Shown one piece after another: positions 27,057 to 39,486 of a stretch of DNA of 64,000 nucleotides. Each line of letters opens with the position of its first letter. Within the stretch, counting starts at the first letter, position 1. The notes beneath the pieces were generated by a model. It saw only the letters and a program-made list of their open reading frames with translations. It searched no databases and was not told the origin of the DNA. Origin of the DNA: Taenia hydatigena (lineage: Eukaryota > Platyhelminthes > Cestoda > Cyclophyllidea > Taeniidae); assembly GCA_036345935.2 (NCBI GenBank), contig JADWOT020001577.1:1278804-1342803 (forward strand), written 5' to 3'. The position numbers and the translations under genes are program-made.

Positions 27057-27740
27057 GTGAGCATGCCAGTAAGTGACTTTGTCTATGCGCATGCAAAGTG
27101 GAAGCGCTTTTGTATACCCTTCCACACTCCTGGCATTTTAATTTCGGTCGAGCATCTTTGTCCACTCCCTCGCCATTTAAACCTTTGGAATTTGTGGGAT
27201 AGTCGATGTTATTGTTTTTTTCTGTTGTTGTCATTCATCGCATCTTTGTTATTGTATTGAGAGACCCCGCTATTCTGTAAACTGTCGGTAGTATCATTGG
27301 GTTTGACAACAGTTTTACTTTTGGATTTTTTAATCATGCTAAGCGGAATAGCATGTTGTGATACAAGGAAAGGCAGTCGGACGCCTGCAGACCAAGTTGA
27401 CTAGGCAGTGTTGAAAGACAGTATTGAAGAAGGTGAGATGGCATCAAAGGGTAAGAATTGGCAGGTCGAGCATGAATTTGTGGAAGCGTTTCGATATGAC
27501 TGATCGAGGAAAGGGTTGATGGAAAATCGGGGTGCAGGACCGGAAGCGTAGGGCCATCCATGGATAGGTTCTGTCCGTTCCACCCGTATTCACGTTGAGA
27601 TAACTTCGACATATCAAAGCAGTCTACCGATGGAGTGGAAGAAGTATTGGCAGAAGTAAATGTGGCGGCAGTTGAATTCGATGAGAGGACAAGGACAAAG
27701 AATTTCACAATTGTGGGTCGCCACACTTTAACTCCCTTTC
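27056..27740 (-). pseudogene. Snail-like zinc-finger pseudogene: N-terminal half and finger 1
   Basis: Read on the minus strand, this gives a broken relative of the gene at 8967. The N-terminal part (about 27740-27334) carries QASDCLSLYHNMLF, matching the box of the intact gene, and stops at LFRLA. After frameshifts the Asn-rich linker follows (DTTDSLQNSG..., then KNNNIDY). Then comes an acidic segment and one complete C2H2 finger at 27135-27073 (KCQECGRVYKS...HAHRQSH). Homology stops just after that finger, at the exact right edge of block B (27056). It lacks fingers 2-4. It lies head to head with the pseudogene starting at 27757. The stop, frameshifts and truncation indicate a pseudogene. 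Confidence 0.8.
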
Positions 27741-27756
27741 CATGTCCTCGATGAAT

Positions 27757-28237
27757 GAATGACAACAGCAGGAAAAACAACAACATCGACTATTTTACAA
27801 CTTCCATGATGTAAATGACGAGGAAGTGGACGAAGAAGTGCAACCGAAATGGAAATGATAAGAGTGCGGAAAAACATACAAAAGCGCTGACTCTCTGCCT
27901 ATGCATAGACGGAGTCACTCACTGTCATGGAAATGTCGCTTTTGTGATTAGGCATGCTCACGCAAATGGCTTCTTCAGGGTCACGAGCGCACGCACACAG
28001 GCGAGAAGCCCTTCGTCTGTTCCACCTGCCAACGCGCCTTTGCAGATGGTTCGAATCTGCGGGCGCACTTGCAGACACACATGGATGTGAAGCACTGGCG
28101 CTGTCCCCGCTGTGCTGCATCATTTAGCGAAGTGTCCGTCTTCCACTCATGCTACAGCGACCGTTGCTATTGATGTCCCCACCACCACTGCCGGTAACAC
28201 GGCATACGACTTCAGCACAGTCAACTCAGCTACCTAA
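27757..28237 (+). pseudogene. Snail-like zinc-finger pseudogene: linker, fingers 1-4 and C-terminus
   Basis: The segment starts in the Asn-rich linker (RKNNNIDY), shifts frame, and continues through an acidic run into the fingers. Two consecutive stops (tga taa) replace the first finger-1 cysteine and its neighbour in KWK**ECGKTYKS. A TAG replaces the residue after FCD in finger 2. Fingers 2-3 keep the Snail pattern better than the intact gene does: [18 protein letters not shown] and [14 protein letters not shown]. Finger 4 has lost about 30 bases, removing its histidine region. The tail then runs in another frame to TAA 28235-28237 (NSAT*). This marks where the family normally ends. Clearly non-coding now; high confidence in ancestry. 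Confidence 0.85.
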
Positions 28238-28366
28238 GAGAAAACGCTGGCGTTTCCTCCTCTCAAAATCTGCGCACTGATGGGCTTACTTTATGGCTTT
28301 AAATTTTAATGACTGATTAACTGAATTTACTTTTCTAAAGCGCTTACTTTATAGCGATTCTCGGTG

Positions 28367-28372
28367 AATAAA
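28367..28372 (+). other. Poly(A) signal AATAAA of the zinc-finger pseudogene
   Basis: AATAAA is followed by tgtgtacatgtttcgcag, aligning with AATAAA 9974-9979 and its downstream sequence at the intact gene. It shows that the duplicated unit included the 3' UTR and genomic flank. Confidence 0.55.
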
Positions 28373-29088
28373 TGTGTACATGTTTCGCAGGGCCTGTGTT
28401 TATACTTCTGGATAATAGACAGCGATAGCTTAACTATGATCGTGGAAAGCGATGGGATGAAATGGCTGACGCTATTCAATGATGTGCTCTTCCAGCCTGG
28501 AGTCAGACCACTTAGGGCGTGCCCAGATTTGAATGGATGATTCCAACTTTAACTGCTTGTAATATCTAGTGACGCTGAGGTTTAGAATCGTTGCGAGTCA
28601 CTTGTGCATTGCCATTAACATCTTCTCAAAATTTGCGCAGCTTACGCTGATCCATCAGCACCAGCCTCTACTCTATAGTAGAGTACACGAAATTAGTAAT
28701 GATGCCATAAGATTAACAACCTTATAATCACTTCAACACTTATTAGCCCTGTCGCAATGAGTTGATCCACTAGTAGATGGTTGCTAACTTATTGTGACTC
28801 TCTGCAGCACTTGCGATACGTAGTCAAATAAGATTGCATACTCTAATCATCGCTGACTTGGTGAATGCGTGACGTCTTTACCCGAGTGACGGTGAAGGAC
28901 AAGGCCGATTCTGTCCTATTTGAACGATGACGTGGTTCATCACTTGTCAATTCTTCTATGCTCTATAGTATATCGCTCCAATTAAATTCACGGAGGCATT
29001 GTTCTGGGGTACTTTTTGGAACGCATTACGTTGTTCTTTACTGAAACGGTACTGCTTTTGTGGAGTTTAAACACCGATCCGAAGCATG
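28373..29088. other. Spacer between zinc-finger pseudogene and block A copy 2
   Basis: No gene is seen. The right half (28860-28990) resembles 50690-50815: both have tcttctatgct / tctcctatgct, then atat-gc and aattaaattcacggaggca / aaaattagagaggca. The zinc-finger tail therefore appears to have travelled with its flank. Confidence 0.5.
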
Positions 29089-31340
29089 TGCAGCGTGTTT
29101 CCCATTTCAAAGGTTAATTTCCTCTTAGCCACTTCAAATTTTAACAGGAATGGAAACTGTTTTTTAATGTTCAGAATGTCTTTTGCCATCTCTAGCCTTT
29201 GGTTGGGTAAAGGCAATGCCAACATGATGACACATGTCGTGATGATCGCTTTATGAAGCTGTCCTAAATGGCACGTCGTCGTCCTCTGACTTACCTTAGT
29301 CTTTTTATGGCGCACACGCATGTAGTCATTTCTAATGCAATCAGGCATATGCACACCTGAAACCACATGGATGCTCAGCAATGGATCTCAAACATCTGCT
29401 AAGGAGAAGCGATTGTTCGCAGCAGTTATTTCCCTAAACAATAAAGAAGAGCATTGCAACCGCTTTGGCGTTGTCCGTTAGAGTGCAGAAATCCCTTTCC
29501 GCTTTGGTCTATCGCACAGTGGCCACGCCTGGTACATTGAGCTTTGTCATGGCACATATCTCATCCACCTCCAACCATCGCCATTGCACTTTAACCAGAT
29601 TTCAACCTGCTACATCAAACACCTGCTTGGTTTTCCTATTCCTTGGGCTTGTCTGTCTAAGTCTAAGTCTATTCCCTTCTGTTGTGCACCCTAATTATTC
29701 ATTTTGCATCGCAGATCCCACTGTCTTTGATTTTCACGAACAAATTTTTAAATGCTGCTGCAGGCATTTTATTTGGCACAGAAAACTCGCCACCTCTACG
29801 CACTCAGCCTAATCCCACACGCGCAAAATAGTTGCTCTGACCAAACTTTTAATGCTTGCACCCCATTCATTTTTTGGTAAAGACAACGCACATTAAGTTC
29901 AATCCATGACTGTGCTCGTGGCTTTGTTCCCCAGCACTTCTCACAGCTGGTGTGTCGTCAACGCAATGACACGAAGTGGTCACACATCACTGCTGCTCTT
30001 TTCATTGCTTTACCTAGGCTTACCCATCAAGACCAAAGTTGTAACACTCAGAGATACCTAAACGAAGTTAGGACCAATTCAAAGTTTATTTGTGCAAATT
30101 AGTGCCAATTGTCGTTCCGTGTTTCAATTCAAGATGAGAACAAGCATGTGCAACCAGATCACTTTCTTTCATTTCCGGTGTGTTAATGCACAGACACCAC
30201 CAAGAAAGCTGCTCGTTTGACAAGACACTGGTTGTGGCGACACTATTGGTTACCATGGTTTGGCGCTGATGCTCTAGACACTGAGGAGCACGACTTTTGT
30301 GCGTCACATTGCTGGCCAATTAGAAGAAACAGATTTGTCCAGAGTGGGATGCCAACGAATGTGATTGGCTAAGGAACCGATGTCAACATCATTCGTGTAA
30401 TTTAGCGCAAAAGCTTTGCCTGCATTTGTGAGATGAAATAATCATGCTAAGTTGGTGGATGCCAGTGTGATTGCTACTGACTATCAAAGCAAATACCACA
30501 GACAATACGACCTTTAGCAAGCAGATAAATGAGGCACTGTGGATACGTAAGTAGATCCTCGCAGCTTTCAGTGTGTCTAGACATCGTGTTTCCAACTATT
30601 GCAAAATTTTATGCTTGCCCTTACTGCAGCTATTATGGGCTATGTTGACCCTTTCGTCATAGCCAAATTTCATTCCTTGTGCATTTATGCAGTCTATTTT
30701 ACACTACAGCTCCCCAAAACTGCGATTCTTACTAACAAATTTGGAGTGCTATTTGAAGTGTCCCCCACCATTTTAAGTTCGAAATCACGCACACTCAGGT
30801 TGATTCCGCAAGTAGAAAAAAGATTGTCTTGCCCAAATCGCTGATGCGTGCGCCCATCCTACTCTTTGTTGGGGTCAACGCACATGGGGTCAAGTCGCGA
30901 GTTCGCACGTTGCTTTGCTCACCATCACCTCTCCCACCTGGTGTGTTGTCCATGTTACGGTTGAAGCGGTGACGTGATGACCATTTCTCGCCCCTCCCCA
31001 CCATGCCTTGTGCCAGATTTTCATGCATCTGGTCACTGAATCATTGTGATTACCGTAGCATATGAACTGCAAGAATAAAGAGCTTTTATCACCCATAACT
31101 CGTTTCGCTTTCCATCGTCTACCATCGCATACTGTTTAATCCAAATCCTTACAATCGTGCTGCAGACAGCGAATGCTTGGCGAGAAAGTAAAAAGTGCGC
31201 AAGACTGATACAGCCTCAAATATTCTGATTAGACGGTGACGACTTCCACACAAAACTCACCAATGTCCGCTAGCAAATGCTTCACACAGAAGTGAGGGAC
31301 AACTTAACAATTATGCTTTTAGTTCTTTGCCTGAGCCCTC

Positions 31341-31744
31341 TTACCTAAGTTAAATTCTTAATAAACAGAAATGCCGAACTGAAGTTTGAATCAGTTCAAA
31401 GACTAGTGAAACAAATCGGAAATCATTCGTTTTTAATTTCCATATTTTAGCTGAAGGTTGGCTTAAGTGAGAGTCATCATTCCCGCTTAAAAGTTCATTT
31501 TCCTTTCTCTTGAGTCATTACAACGCACAGGTATCATCAGGGTAGTTGCGGTCTGATGTTGGTGCGCCGACTACTGAGGGCAATGACTTGCGCGTCATGT
31601 CGCAGACCAATCAGCGGAAGCAGTTTTACCCAAGGTAGTGCGCAAACAAATGAGATTGGGTGAGGAATCAATGCCAACGCCAGTGGTCATTTCGACGGCA
31701 GCCATTTAATTGCATCTGTGAGACGAACTGAATTATGCTACTTT
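31341..31744 (+). repeat. Direct repeat flanking an inserted segment, left copy
   Basis: It starts at ttacctaagttaaattctt and aligns with 32548-32950 on the other side of the insert, and with 2279-2640 in block A copy 1. The left copy is the more diverged. The right copy is closer to block A copy 1. Confidence 0.7.
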
Positions 31745-31784
31745 GCTTGAGATCTCCGGCGTAAAACATCCTTGAGATGTGAGG

Positions 31785-32110
31785 TCAATACAATTTGCCA
31801 GAAATCGGACCAACATTCGTGCATTGGAACTCAACAAAACTTCTAGAATTGTGAGGATTGGCAGTTCTAAAAGATGACTCAAGTAAAAGGAGGGTTACAC
31901 TGGTCTCCTACCATAGGCTTTGATTACTCTTATCCACTTGACCGATTTAAGCTCCAAAAAGGAATTGTCTGCAATGTTATTAATTGCTCGGCGCAGTTCA
32001 CTGGCAAAGTTGATATTTGTAATTTGGTGGGAGGTGCCTACGAATAAGTAGGAGGAGGTAAAGAGTAGTGCCGAATGAGTCTAGACAAAAGCACTAAAGT
32101 TAGGTCACTT
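31785..32110 (+). repeat. Inserted sequence with an inverted match at 40570-40880
   Basis: 31791-31870 (ttgccagaaatcggaccaac and following) aligns with the reverse complement of about 40790-40875 (ttgccagaaatcgggccaac). The weaker match continues through 32060 (ggaggtaaagagtag against ggagataaagagtg). It lies directly upstream of the zinc-finger N-terminal fragment, so it may be the 5' flank of a lost gene copy. Confidence 0.6.
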
Positions 32111-32280
32111 CGAACCTTATAACGATACAATTGCTGATTTTTAATTCTGCTAGCTGCATTTGCTGTAAAAGCAGTCCCTTAAATCGTTGCAGTAAACCTT
32201 GCCGACTTTTCTACTGCTTATTTAACAGTTTACTTTAATATAACTTCATCGCCACAGCTTGAATGTGGGTTTAATGAACA

Positions 32281-32529
32281 AATCCCTTTAGAGGATTTAC
32301 TTTTTCACCCTTCCCATCAACTCGTGTCCTCGTCCCCTTTTTGCCGATTGGCCAAGTCGAAGCGCTTTCACAGCTTCATGCTCCACCTGTCAATTCTCGT
32401 TCCTTGATAGCGGCCTATGTTCCTTGGCAGTCCCTTCCACAACAGCCTAGTAGAGTTGGCCTGCGAGCCTCCGATTGCCTTCCCTCCTATCACTACCTGT
32501 TTTCTAAGTTTATGTTCGACTTGACGTAG
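32281..32529 (+). pseudogene. Snail-like zinc-finger N-terminal fragment
   Basis: The frame reads FPSTRVLVPFLPIGQVEALS, then SQLHAPPVNS and a tail with the conserved box RASDCLPSYHYLFSK, then FMFDLT and a stop at 32527-32529. It aligns with the N-terminal part of the intact gene (SVSQVGAFPQ...CCLSLYHYLLSK, 9150-9314) and with the minus-strand pseudogene at 27.4-27.5 kb. No finger region follows: the sequence passes straight into block A material at about 32548. It opens on TTG and has no ATG at a sensible place, so it is an orphan exon-like fragment or pseudogene. Confidence 0.75.
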
Positions 32530-32547
32530 GGTGATGCTTTGGCTGAG

Positions 32548-32950
32548 TCCTCTTACCTAAGTTAAATTCTTGATAACCAGAAACGACAAAATGAATTTGG
32601 AGTGAGTTCAGGGACAATTGAAACAAATCAATACTCATATGTCTCCTATATTTATATTTTAGCCGAGGGAGGGCTTAGGATTTCGTTTTTCTGTCTCTTG
32701 AGTACTTACAACGCGCAGGTATCATCAAGGAAGTTGCGGTTACTGAGGACAATGACTTCCGCGCGTTATTTCGAAAGCTAATTAACGGAAGCAGTTTTAC
32801 TCAAGGTAGTACGCAAACAAATGAGATTGGCTGAGGAATCAATGCCGACGCCAGTCGTCATGTCGGTGGCAGGCATTTGATTACATCTGTGAGATGGACC
32901 GATTTAACTACTTCGCATTCGCCAGTACGCTTGATGATACTTGTAATGTG
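32548..32950 (+). repeat. Direct repeat flanking an inserted segment, right copy
   Basis: It aligns closely with 2290-2650 (shared aattcttgataaccagaaac and onward) and less closely with 31341-31744. Together the two copies bracket the insert that carries the zinc-finger fragment. Confidence 0.75.
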
Positions 32951-34799
32951 GAAGCCACGGAAGGCAATAGGATTTTGAGTAAGTAGATTAACAAGGTATG
33001 GTAGGTATCCAAGTTAGCCATTGCACACCTCGGCATATCGATGCAGAAGACTACCAATTTCACAAACCTCCCTCAACCGCCTGCATCAGCTCAACTCTGA
33101 GGCCTCTTCCTTTGCAGTGCAATTATGAGTGGCTGCGGCTGCGGCTGCAGCTGCCCTACTGCGCTTTGGAGAGCACCACAATTGACGCACTCGAAAAATG
33201 GGAATGAACATATTTGGCTTGGCCAAAGAGAGGAAATTCTGATGCACTGACAAGCTCACTAGGGCACCAACAATTGGTGCAAAGCATTAAAAATTGTAAT
33301 TTAGGTACCACTTCGGAAAGTAGTGTGGAAGGTGAAACTGGAAAAGGCGATACCAACAACCTGCGACTTTCACAAAAATGCTGTAGCTTGTCCACGAACT
33401 GCGGCACTTTGTTGGACAGACAAGCAACTCGAACAATGAGAATAGCGTTTCTATACGTGAGAAATGGAAGTGGGACTGTTAGCTGAGTGTAGCAGGATTC
33501 ATGTAAGCAAGAAGTCAGGAGTATGCTAAGAAAGGGACTTAGTCGATTGGCGTTGTGCGTGAAACTTGAGGAGTCAAATTTAAAACAAGTCGCACCTCTC
33601 TATCCTTAGTGTGTGGAGAAGGAGCGTCTAAGTTGATACCTTAAGGCATCCCAAGTTTAGTGGATGCAATTCCGCGTAATTTGGTCCAGGTTTTGCCTCG
33701 TTTGACTGCGCGGAGAGATAGCACGGCATCCTGGACGAGGAGAGTTTTGCCGCCGCACCGTTAGACCGATTGGACTTCATTATTCAAATTCCATGAAAAA
33801 TGGACATTTTTGAGTTAATGACCAAAAGAACCCCGGTTGTCTTTTCTACTCGCTTGAAGGTAGCAATAATTAATTTTACCATTGTCGAGTGTGCAGGAGC
33901 ATTAGCTTTGATATGAGACTATTGGTTGACATTCTTTGATTTAATACATACACATTGTTTACTGTGACCTCCCATATACCTTTTTTTCCATTTCCTGGAT
34001 AGTTAGGACCGTATAATCGTGTAGAAATGACAGAAGAAAGCGTGCCATATACCTTGAACAGTACAGGTCTACGGTCCGTGCACCTAATACTTTACCACCG
34101 AAGTCAAACTTTGCGACAGTTGTCTCAAACCAATGGCCTTGGATTCCTTGTAGTTGTTAATTTACTCTTCTGACCGGATTTAAAATATGTTGACCCTAAT
34201 GAATCCTTGAAAGTGAGCGTTGTTCGGGTGAGAAGCAGCTACGTTTGTAAGCATAAAGACTGATTTCCATCCCATTCCCTCCCAATTAATTTACTCACAT
34301 ATGCACATAATCCTTCAATCATTTTCCATTCGCCCTGCTGTAGCTTAAAATAGTAACCAAACTTTGTTAATTTTGTATGGTTAATCACACCATTCACTTG
34401 TAAATGTATACTCGTCTGTCATGATCTTTTTTCCTCCAAGTCAATTATTGCAGCCAAACTTTAATAAAATGGCTGCTGTGAGCCAATTGTAATTGGAGGC
34501 AATGTAACTCAACAGTCTCAATGGCGGCGAGAGCATTGTAGTATGAGGGTGCTTGAAAATCAGGTGGTAACTAAACTTGGCCAAGTGTAGTAATAGTTGC
34601 CAGCGAAGTTGAGCCGAACCATTCCATGAGCACTACGCCATAGGCTGCACTACAAGCAATAGCTTCTGCACCTAATGACCACCAAAGTGCTAACCATATG
34701 ATTCTACTTCACATTGCGCTCATCACTTCATCCGCCTTTCTGCCTTCCTGATTAGCATTCTTAAGCACTACAACCTGTTTTATTAAGTAGAACATTAAT

Positions 34800-35565
34800 G
34801 CGACTTGTCTAAGCAGACTGACTGCGTGTTGAATGGTGCTGTAAGGGCGTAGTAGAAAGGCTGGAGGCAGTGCACTGGAACGGCCTGTGCTGGAATTTAG
34901 GGTTGCGTTCCAGTTGACTGCTCTTCACTTAGACCAAGCGTCATCCTTGAACTAACAGACTTTGATTAGTGCCGTCGAGGATAACTTAGCACATAAATAA
35001 TTGTCAGCTGTCACCACTACACTCCGACACACCCCATCATCAACACCTCCATGGTGGACGTATACTTAAACTGTGGTAAAGGCACAAAAGGTGGCAGCGC
35101 TTTAGAGCAAACCCAATCCTCTGCATTAACAAGTCGCAGTTGAGTGAGTTTTGAGACAATGTGAACTCACATTGTGAGTCATAGCAAGGGATCTGATCTA
35201 TGACTTTGGCAACGTAGTCGTAATCGTGACTTTGCAAGGGAGAATGTGCTTGTTGTTGCATACTTCTAGCAAGAAGTAAAGCAGTGCATGCAGATTTGTG
35301 ATGGAAACAATTAACACTCAACCGTGAGGTGCCAGTTGGCCTTGCCACTGGCGTTCTTGGTTAAACTAATAAAGACTCGAAAAAATAACACATGGAGGGC
35401 TGGGAAATTAATTCATTTGATCAGCAAAGTAAAACCTGGGTAAAGGCAAATAATACCCATATGATCAAACTGGTAAATCTATTGTTTTGAGCCAAATACT
35501 CCACAATCTCAATAACGGATACGTCTTTTACCAAAATATAGTAGGCTAATGCAGCTGGACTGTTT
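34800..35565. other. Extra segment in block A copy 2 with no counterpart in copy 1
   Basis: Alignment with block A copy 1 breaks near 34800 (about 4490 in copy 1) and resumes near 35565 (ttgggcaaaag, compare ctgggcaaaag at 4547). The minus-strand frame 35348-35040 (102 codons) lies here and has no recognisable domain. No terminal repeats or transposon genes were seen. Confidence 0.5.
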
Positions 35566-35790
35566 GGGCAAAAGGAAATCCTATGTTGCTAATGTTAGAA
35601 GCAACTTACAGTGATCACAATTTTTCTTCTTTAGGATCCACACCTTTCACGCGGGCAGGTGAAGCAAATCTTGTTAGCGTTTATTGACGGACTGTCGCCT
35701 TCAGCGCGGATTCAAAAGCGCATGCATTGCATACTATCTCATACGCATGGTTATACTGCTGCTTTGTACCCACACGTGATGGCCATTTAG

Positions 35791-38700
35791 AAGCCATCGG
35801 CATCAATACACCACGCCGATTTAAAAACAATGGCTGGTGGCTAGCAAAAAGGCAGTTTATCTCTTGGAAGCAGAATCAGTACCATTATATCTCGTTGATG
35901 GATGGGAGGATTGGTATAGAAAATAACTGCACCTCCTGAGGTGCAATGACTTGCGGTCACCTGTAATCTCAAATTAAAATCATGGGATAAAAATGCAGGA
36001 AAGCAGAATGAAGAAGCATGAGAAACAACTAAAATACATGATTAACGCGATCAAGCAGTGCTGAGTCAGCCTCTTTATTGCTTTCTGATGGAAGAAAAAC
36101 ACGGCATAGTGTGTGCGGTGAACCGTTTAGGATAGATAAGTTATGAAAATGCGGCATACAGTTGTGTCCATGGTGCTCGATTTCTTCCTTTGGACGCGTC
36201 CACGATAAGCTGTGAGACAGTAATTTACGGTAACATAGTGATTGGCCATTGAACAAATCAGCTTGCATTGAGTAGGGAATGAGCTGTGCAGGACCCAACA
36301 GGAACTGGACGTGTGCAGAAAGCTGTGATCTCGGTTGCAGTCGTGAACCTACCATCTACAGCTATTCGCTTCTATCGTCCATCTTATTCCTGTGTCCCAT
36401 TACGCGCCGCGGAGCACAAACCGAGAAGCTTTTTCTGAATCCGCACGGATGAGGTCGGAACTGCAAAGCCGACCTTAGGACTGCTAACGGAGTTTTTCAG
36501 CTGCAGCGCAGAAGTCGGTGATGACCACGTATTTGGCCGTTCCTCGAGAGGCAGATTGGTGACGTAGTAATCAGTACAATGCCCAAATTTTTGTCAATGA
36601 TGTAATCGGATTCAACTGCATAACACCGAGTAAGTGAGCCCAATGCTATCATTTTAAAAGAGCACAGGAACTCGAAGGACGGAGTGGACTTCTCTAGAAT
36701 TGTGATGAGGTATTATTTTTTGGCCGCATCTGCGAAATCGGCACTATGACGAAAGCGGTTAACCGGCAACACTGAGCTAGGATTGTAGGAAAAGCTCACA
36801 TTTGTAGTCATATCGATGAATGTAATTTCATTCACTGCTATCCCAGCAGGTCAACCAGAATTGGCATTGCCGCGACTTGGATCATGGAAACTCTAATTTA
36901 ATTTCTACTGGAATTGCCCTGTCATTCTCAACCATAGTGAAGGCTTCAATGTTGGCTCTATTATTAAAGACGTGTACCATTGAGCAGGGAATGACAGGAC
37001 GTGCACGAGCAAGTCTGATAGCTGGAGGAATGACCAACTGAAGAGCTAGTGCACACTACCCTGGTGGGTAGGCGGTGCTATCTGTGCTTTTTCGTAGTTC
37101 CTTATTGACTTTGACGTTCAAATAGTTATCTGTACGTTTGGAAAATTGTTTTAGTTGAATCGAGCTAATGAGGATAGCAAGGCGAATAGAAGATTTTTTC
37201 GAATAGCCAAGGATTTGCTGCAAGAAAACCTTTGTGTACATTTTTCAAATAAAATTCATTTAAGATTGGGCAGCTGGAAAAGATGACGCGAAACAATTAC
37301 CTGGTGAATGCACTAGCCTGCGGCAAATAGAATTTGGCATCGGTTTTAATTTTCACTTTTTGCTGTTCACTTGCCTAAGCAAGGGAATCATTAAAAGTTT
37401 TCTTTGGTTTGTGGCTAAAAAATTTGAAGGAGTAGGTGCAAACATCAGAAATTATAAATATCTATTTCAAGTATGTCTATTCCACTGAGAAGTCGCTGCA
37501 GCCATGTTTCACAGGCAATCCATTCCTCCATTGGCGAAGTGACCATCCATTCAAAAGACCAGCCAAAATTGTTGAGGGCTGTGCCAACCGAATTAGGAGC
37601 AAGTGGGGTAATGCTTGTCCCGATTTTTGTTTCAGAATTGCATTTATTGGTGTCGGTTTGGTTGAAACACCATGGCACATGACAGATGTGATGTTCGTCA
37701 GCTGCGTTCGTTTGTTGCAGCGGTCTCCATTATGAGGTGCTGTCCCCTAATTCACCTTTCATTGATCCATTTAATTATTTGGCATCAAAACGGATGCAAT
37801 TCATGAATTAATTAATTTTGGTTAATGAAGTAGCATCGGTGGTACCTCAATCTTTGTGTTCCCTTCTGACACCTTTTGCGCCAGCAATGGATGGATAATT
37901 TGAGCAGGCAACTCCCAGCATCGCTGTAGGAAAGCAATGCTCACTAAGAAAATCATTTCGTTGTCTTTTTTCTGTGCTGCTGCGCTTAAGAGACCTTATC
38001 ATTTACTCCATGGATGCACTTCATTTAGAACTTGCCTAGTCTAATGTACTGTTCGCCATGTTGGCCCATTTAAAAAGAGGCGATGATGGCATTTTCAAAG
38101 CAACTTTGATAAGAAGTCTGTAGTGCACATATCAGGAATAATTAGCACTAGGAATATTATGCACTCAAAAAGAAATTGTGAAGATGGCTTTAACTAAAGT
38201 TTTTAACTACTACCTGCTCCATGGATGCAGAATCACTGCAAGGGCACTTCAAGAGAAGTCGTAGACGAAGTGAAGTTCACTCCAGCTACGGCGATTGCGA
38301 TTTGCTGAATAGCAACTACTCCGAGCAGTCGCGTCGATCGCAGTGCCTCATCTTTGTGTGCAATACGGATTTTAGTAATGATTAATAATAATGTTTGTGC
38401 GATCTTGCGAAAGCTGTCATCGAGTGTGGATATACTATGCCCTTTCCACACATCTTTCCAGTGCAGTTAGCTTGCTGATCAGCGATCTTTAGTTTCGCTT
38501 TACTCAGGTGAGTACCTTAAATATTTATTGAGGTGAATGTGGTATTTAATGCCGTGTATCGCAAATTGTCAACCTCGCTAAATACTCTGAACGTAATACT
38601 AGGCGCCTAAGGATTTTTACCAACTGAGCTCATTCGTCTAAGTTATCGCGTCCCAGTATGCCTAAGCAGTGGCTATACATGTTCCTACTCCCGGCACAGT

Positions 38701-39486
38701 CGGGCCCAATGTAAAGCAGACTCAAATTATTATGGCGAAGGTAAGGGACAGCTCTTCAATTCAACACTGACCTAGTTGCAACAAAAGCAGGGAAAGCCAT
38801 TCTTCTTTGTCTTTTCAAATTGACTAGAGTGTATGAAGGACGATGCTGGTCATCGGGAAGTAGGGCAGATAAGGAAACAAATCTCGTTTAAAGTTGGGAC
38901 ATGAAGCCAACCTCTCTGCCAGTAAGATGTTGCATTGAATCAAGTATTTCTATCACTAAGACAAGGTCTGCATCTTCCCATCCAGCATTGCTAACATGCC
39001 AACGAATGAAAGTCTATTTGAGAGTCATTTGACGAACAGCAGATAGCAGCAATTTGCAGCCAATTTGGATGGCTGATGAACTTGATTTGACTGCGATTCT
39101 GAGACACAGAGCATAACAAATATACGGTGCCATGCTAGAGGAATAATAGGCATGCAGTGCAGTTGATTCTAAGTACAACCGAATAGTAATCACACCCTAC
39201 CAGTCTGCCTTAGCATTTTTACTACGAGAGCCTTGCAGGGCAATCGACTACAGTTTGGATACTTTGGGCTATGCTGGGATGCGATTCAAGTGCTGGGAAG
39301 ACTGCCACCACTTTGATGTCAGTGGCACAGCGACACATAAATATAGACTGCCACCGTCAAACATGGAACGGAGCCACCCACAACAACACACATAAGGAAG
39401 GACTTCTCCTGATTTTTTCTCTTGCTAGGTGGGTACAATTATTTAGTAGTCAAGATTTTTTATCGAAACATAGCCAGAACCTGTCT
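35791..39486. other. No gene recognised
   Basis: Short open frames only. 37436-37735 is open in several frames on both strands at once, so frame choice is impossible by eye. The minus-strand frame 36355-36029 contains a segment resembling 17.3-17.45 kb. A short piece at 38236-38460 resembles block B. Confidence 0.5.
38236..38460 (+). repeat. Short diverged copy of part of block B
   Basis: gcacttcaagagaagtcgta and the following bases align with 25220-25240 and 58525-58545 (gcacttcagcagaagtcata). Weaker similarity continues downstream. It is a fragment only. Confidence 0.5.

Larger units (their letters stand above)
29089..35790 (+). repeat. Segmental duplication block A, copy 2
   Basis: It is colinear with 1-4760 but expanded by two extra segments. 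About 31745-32548 contains a zinc-finger fragment and is flanked by direct repeats. About 34800-35565 has no counterpart in copy 1. Like copy 1 it contains tandem R units (29560-30550, 30600-31744, and a third partial one from 32548). No intact gene is recognised. Confidence 0.85.

Noticed and set aside
27815..28123. Open frames on both strands across 27.8-28.1 kb as genes
   Set aside because: They are off-frame readings of the zinc-finger pseudogene; the true frame contains stops at conserved cysteine positions.
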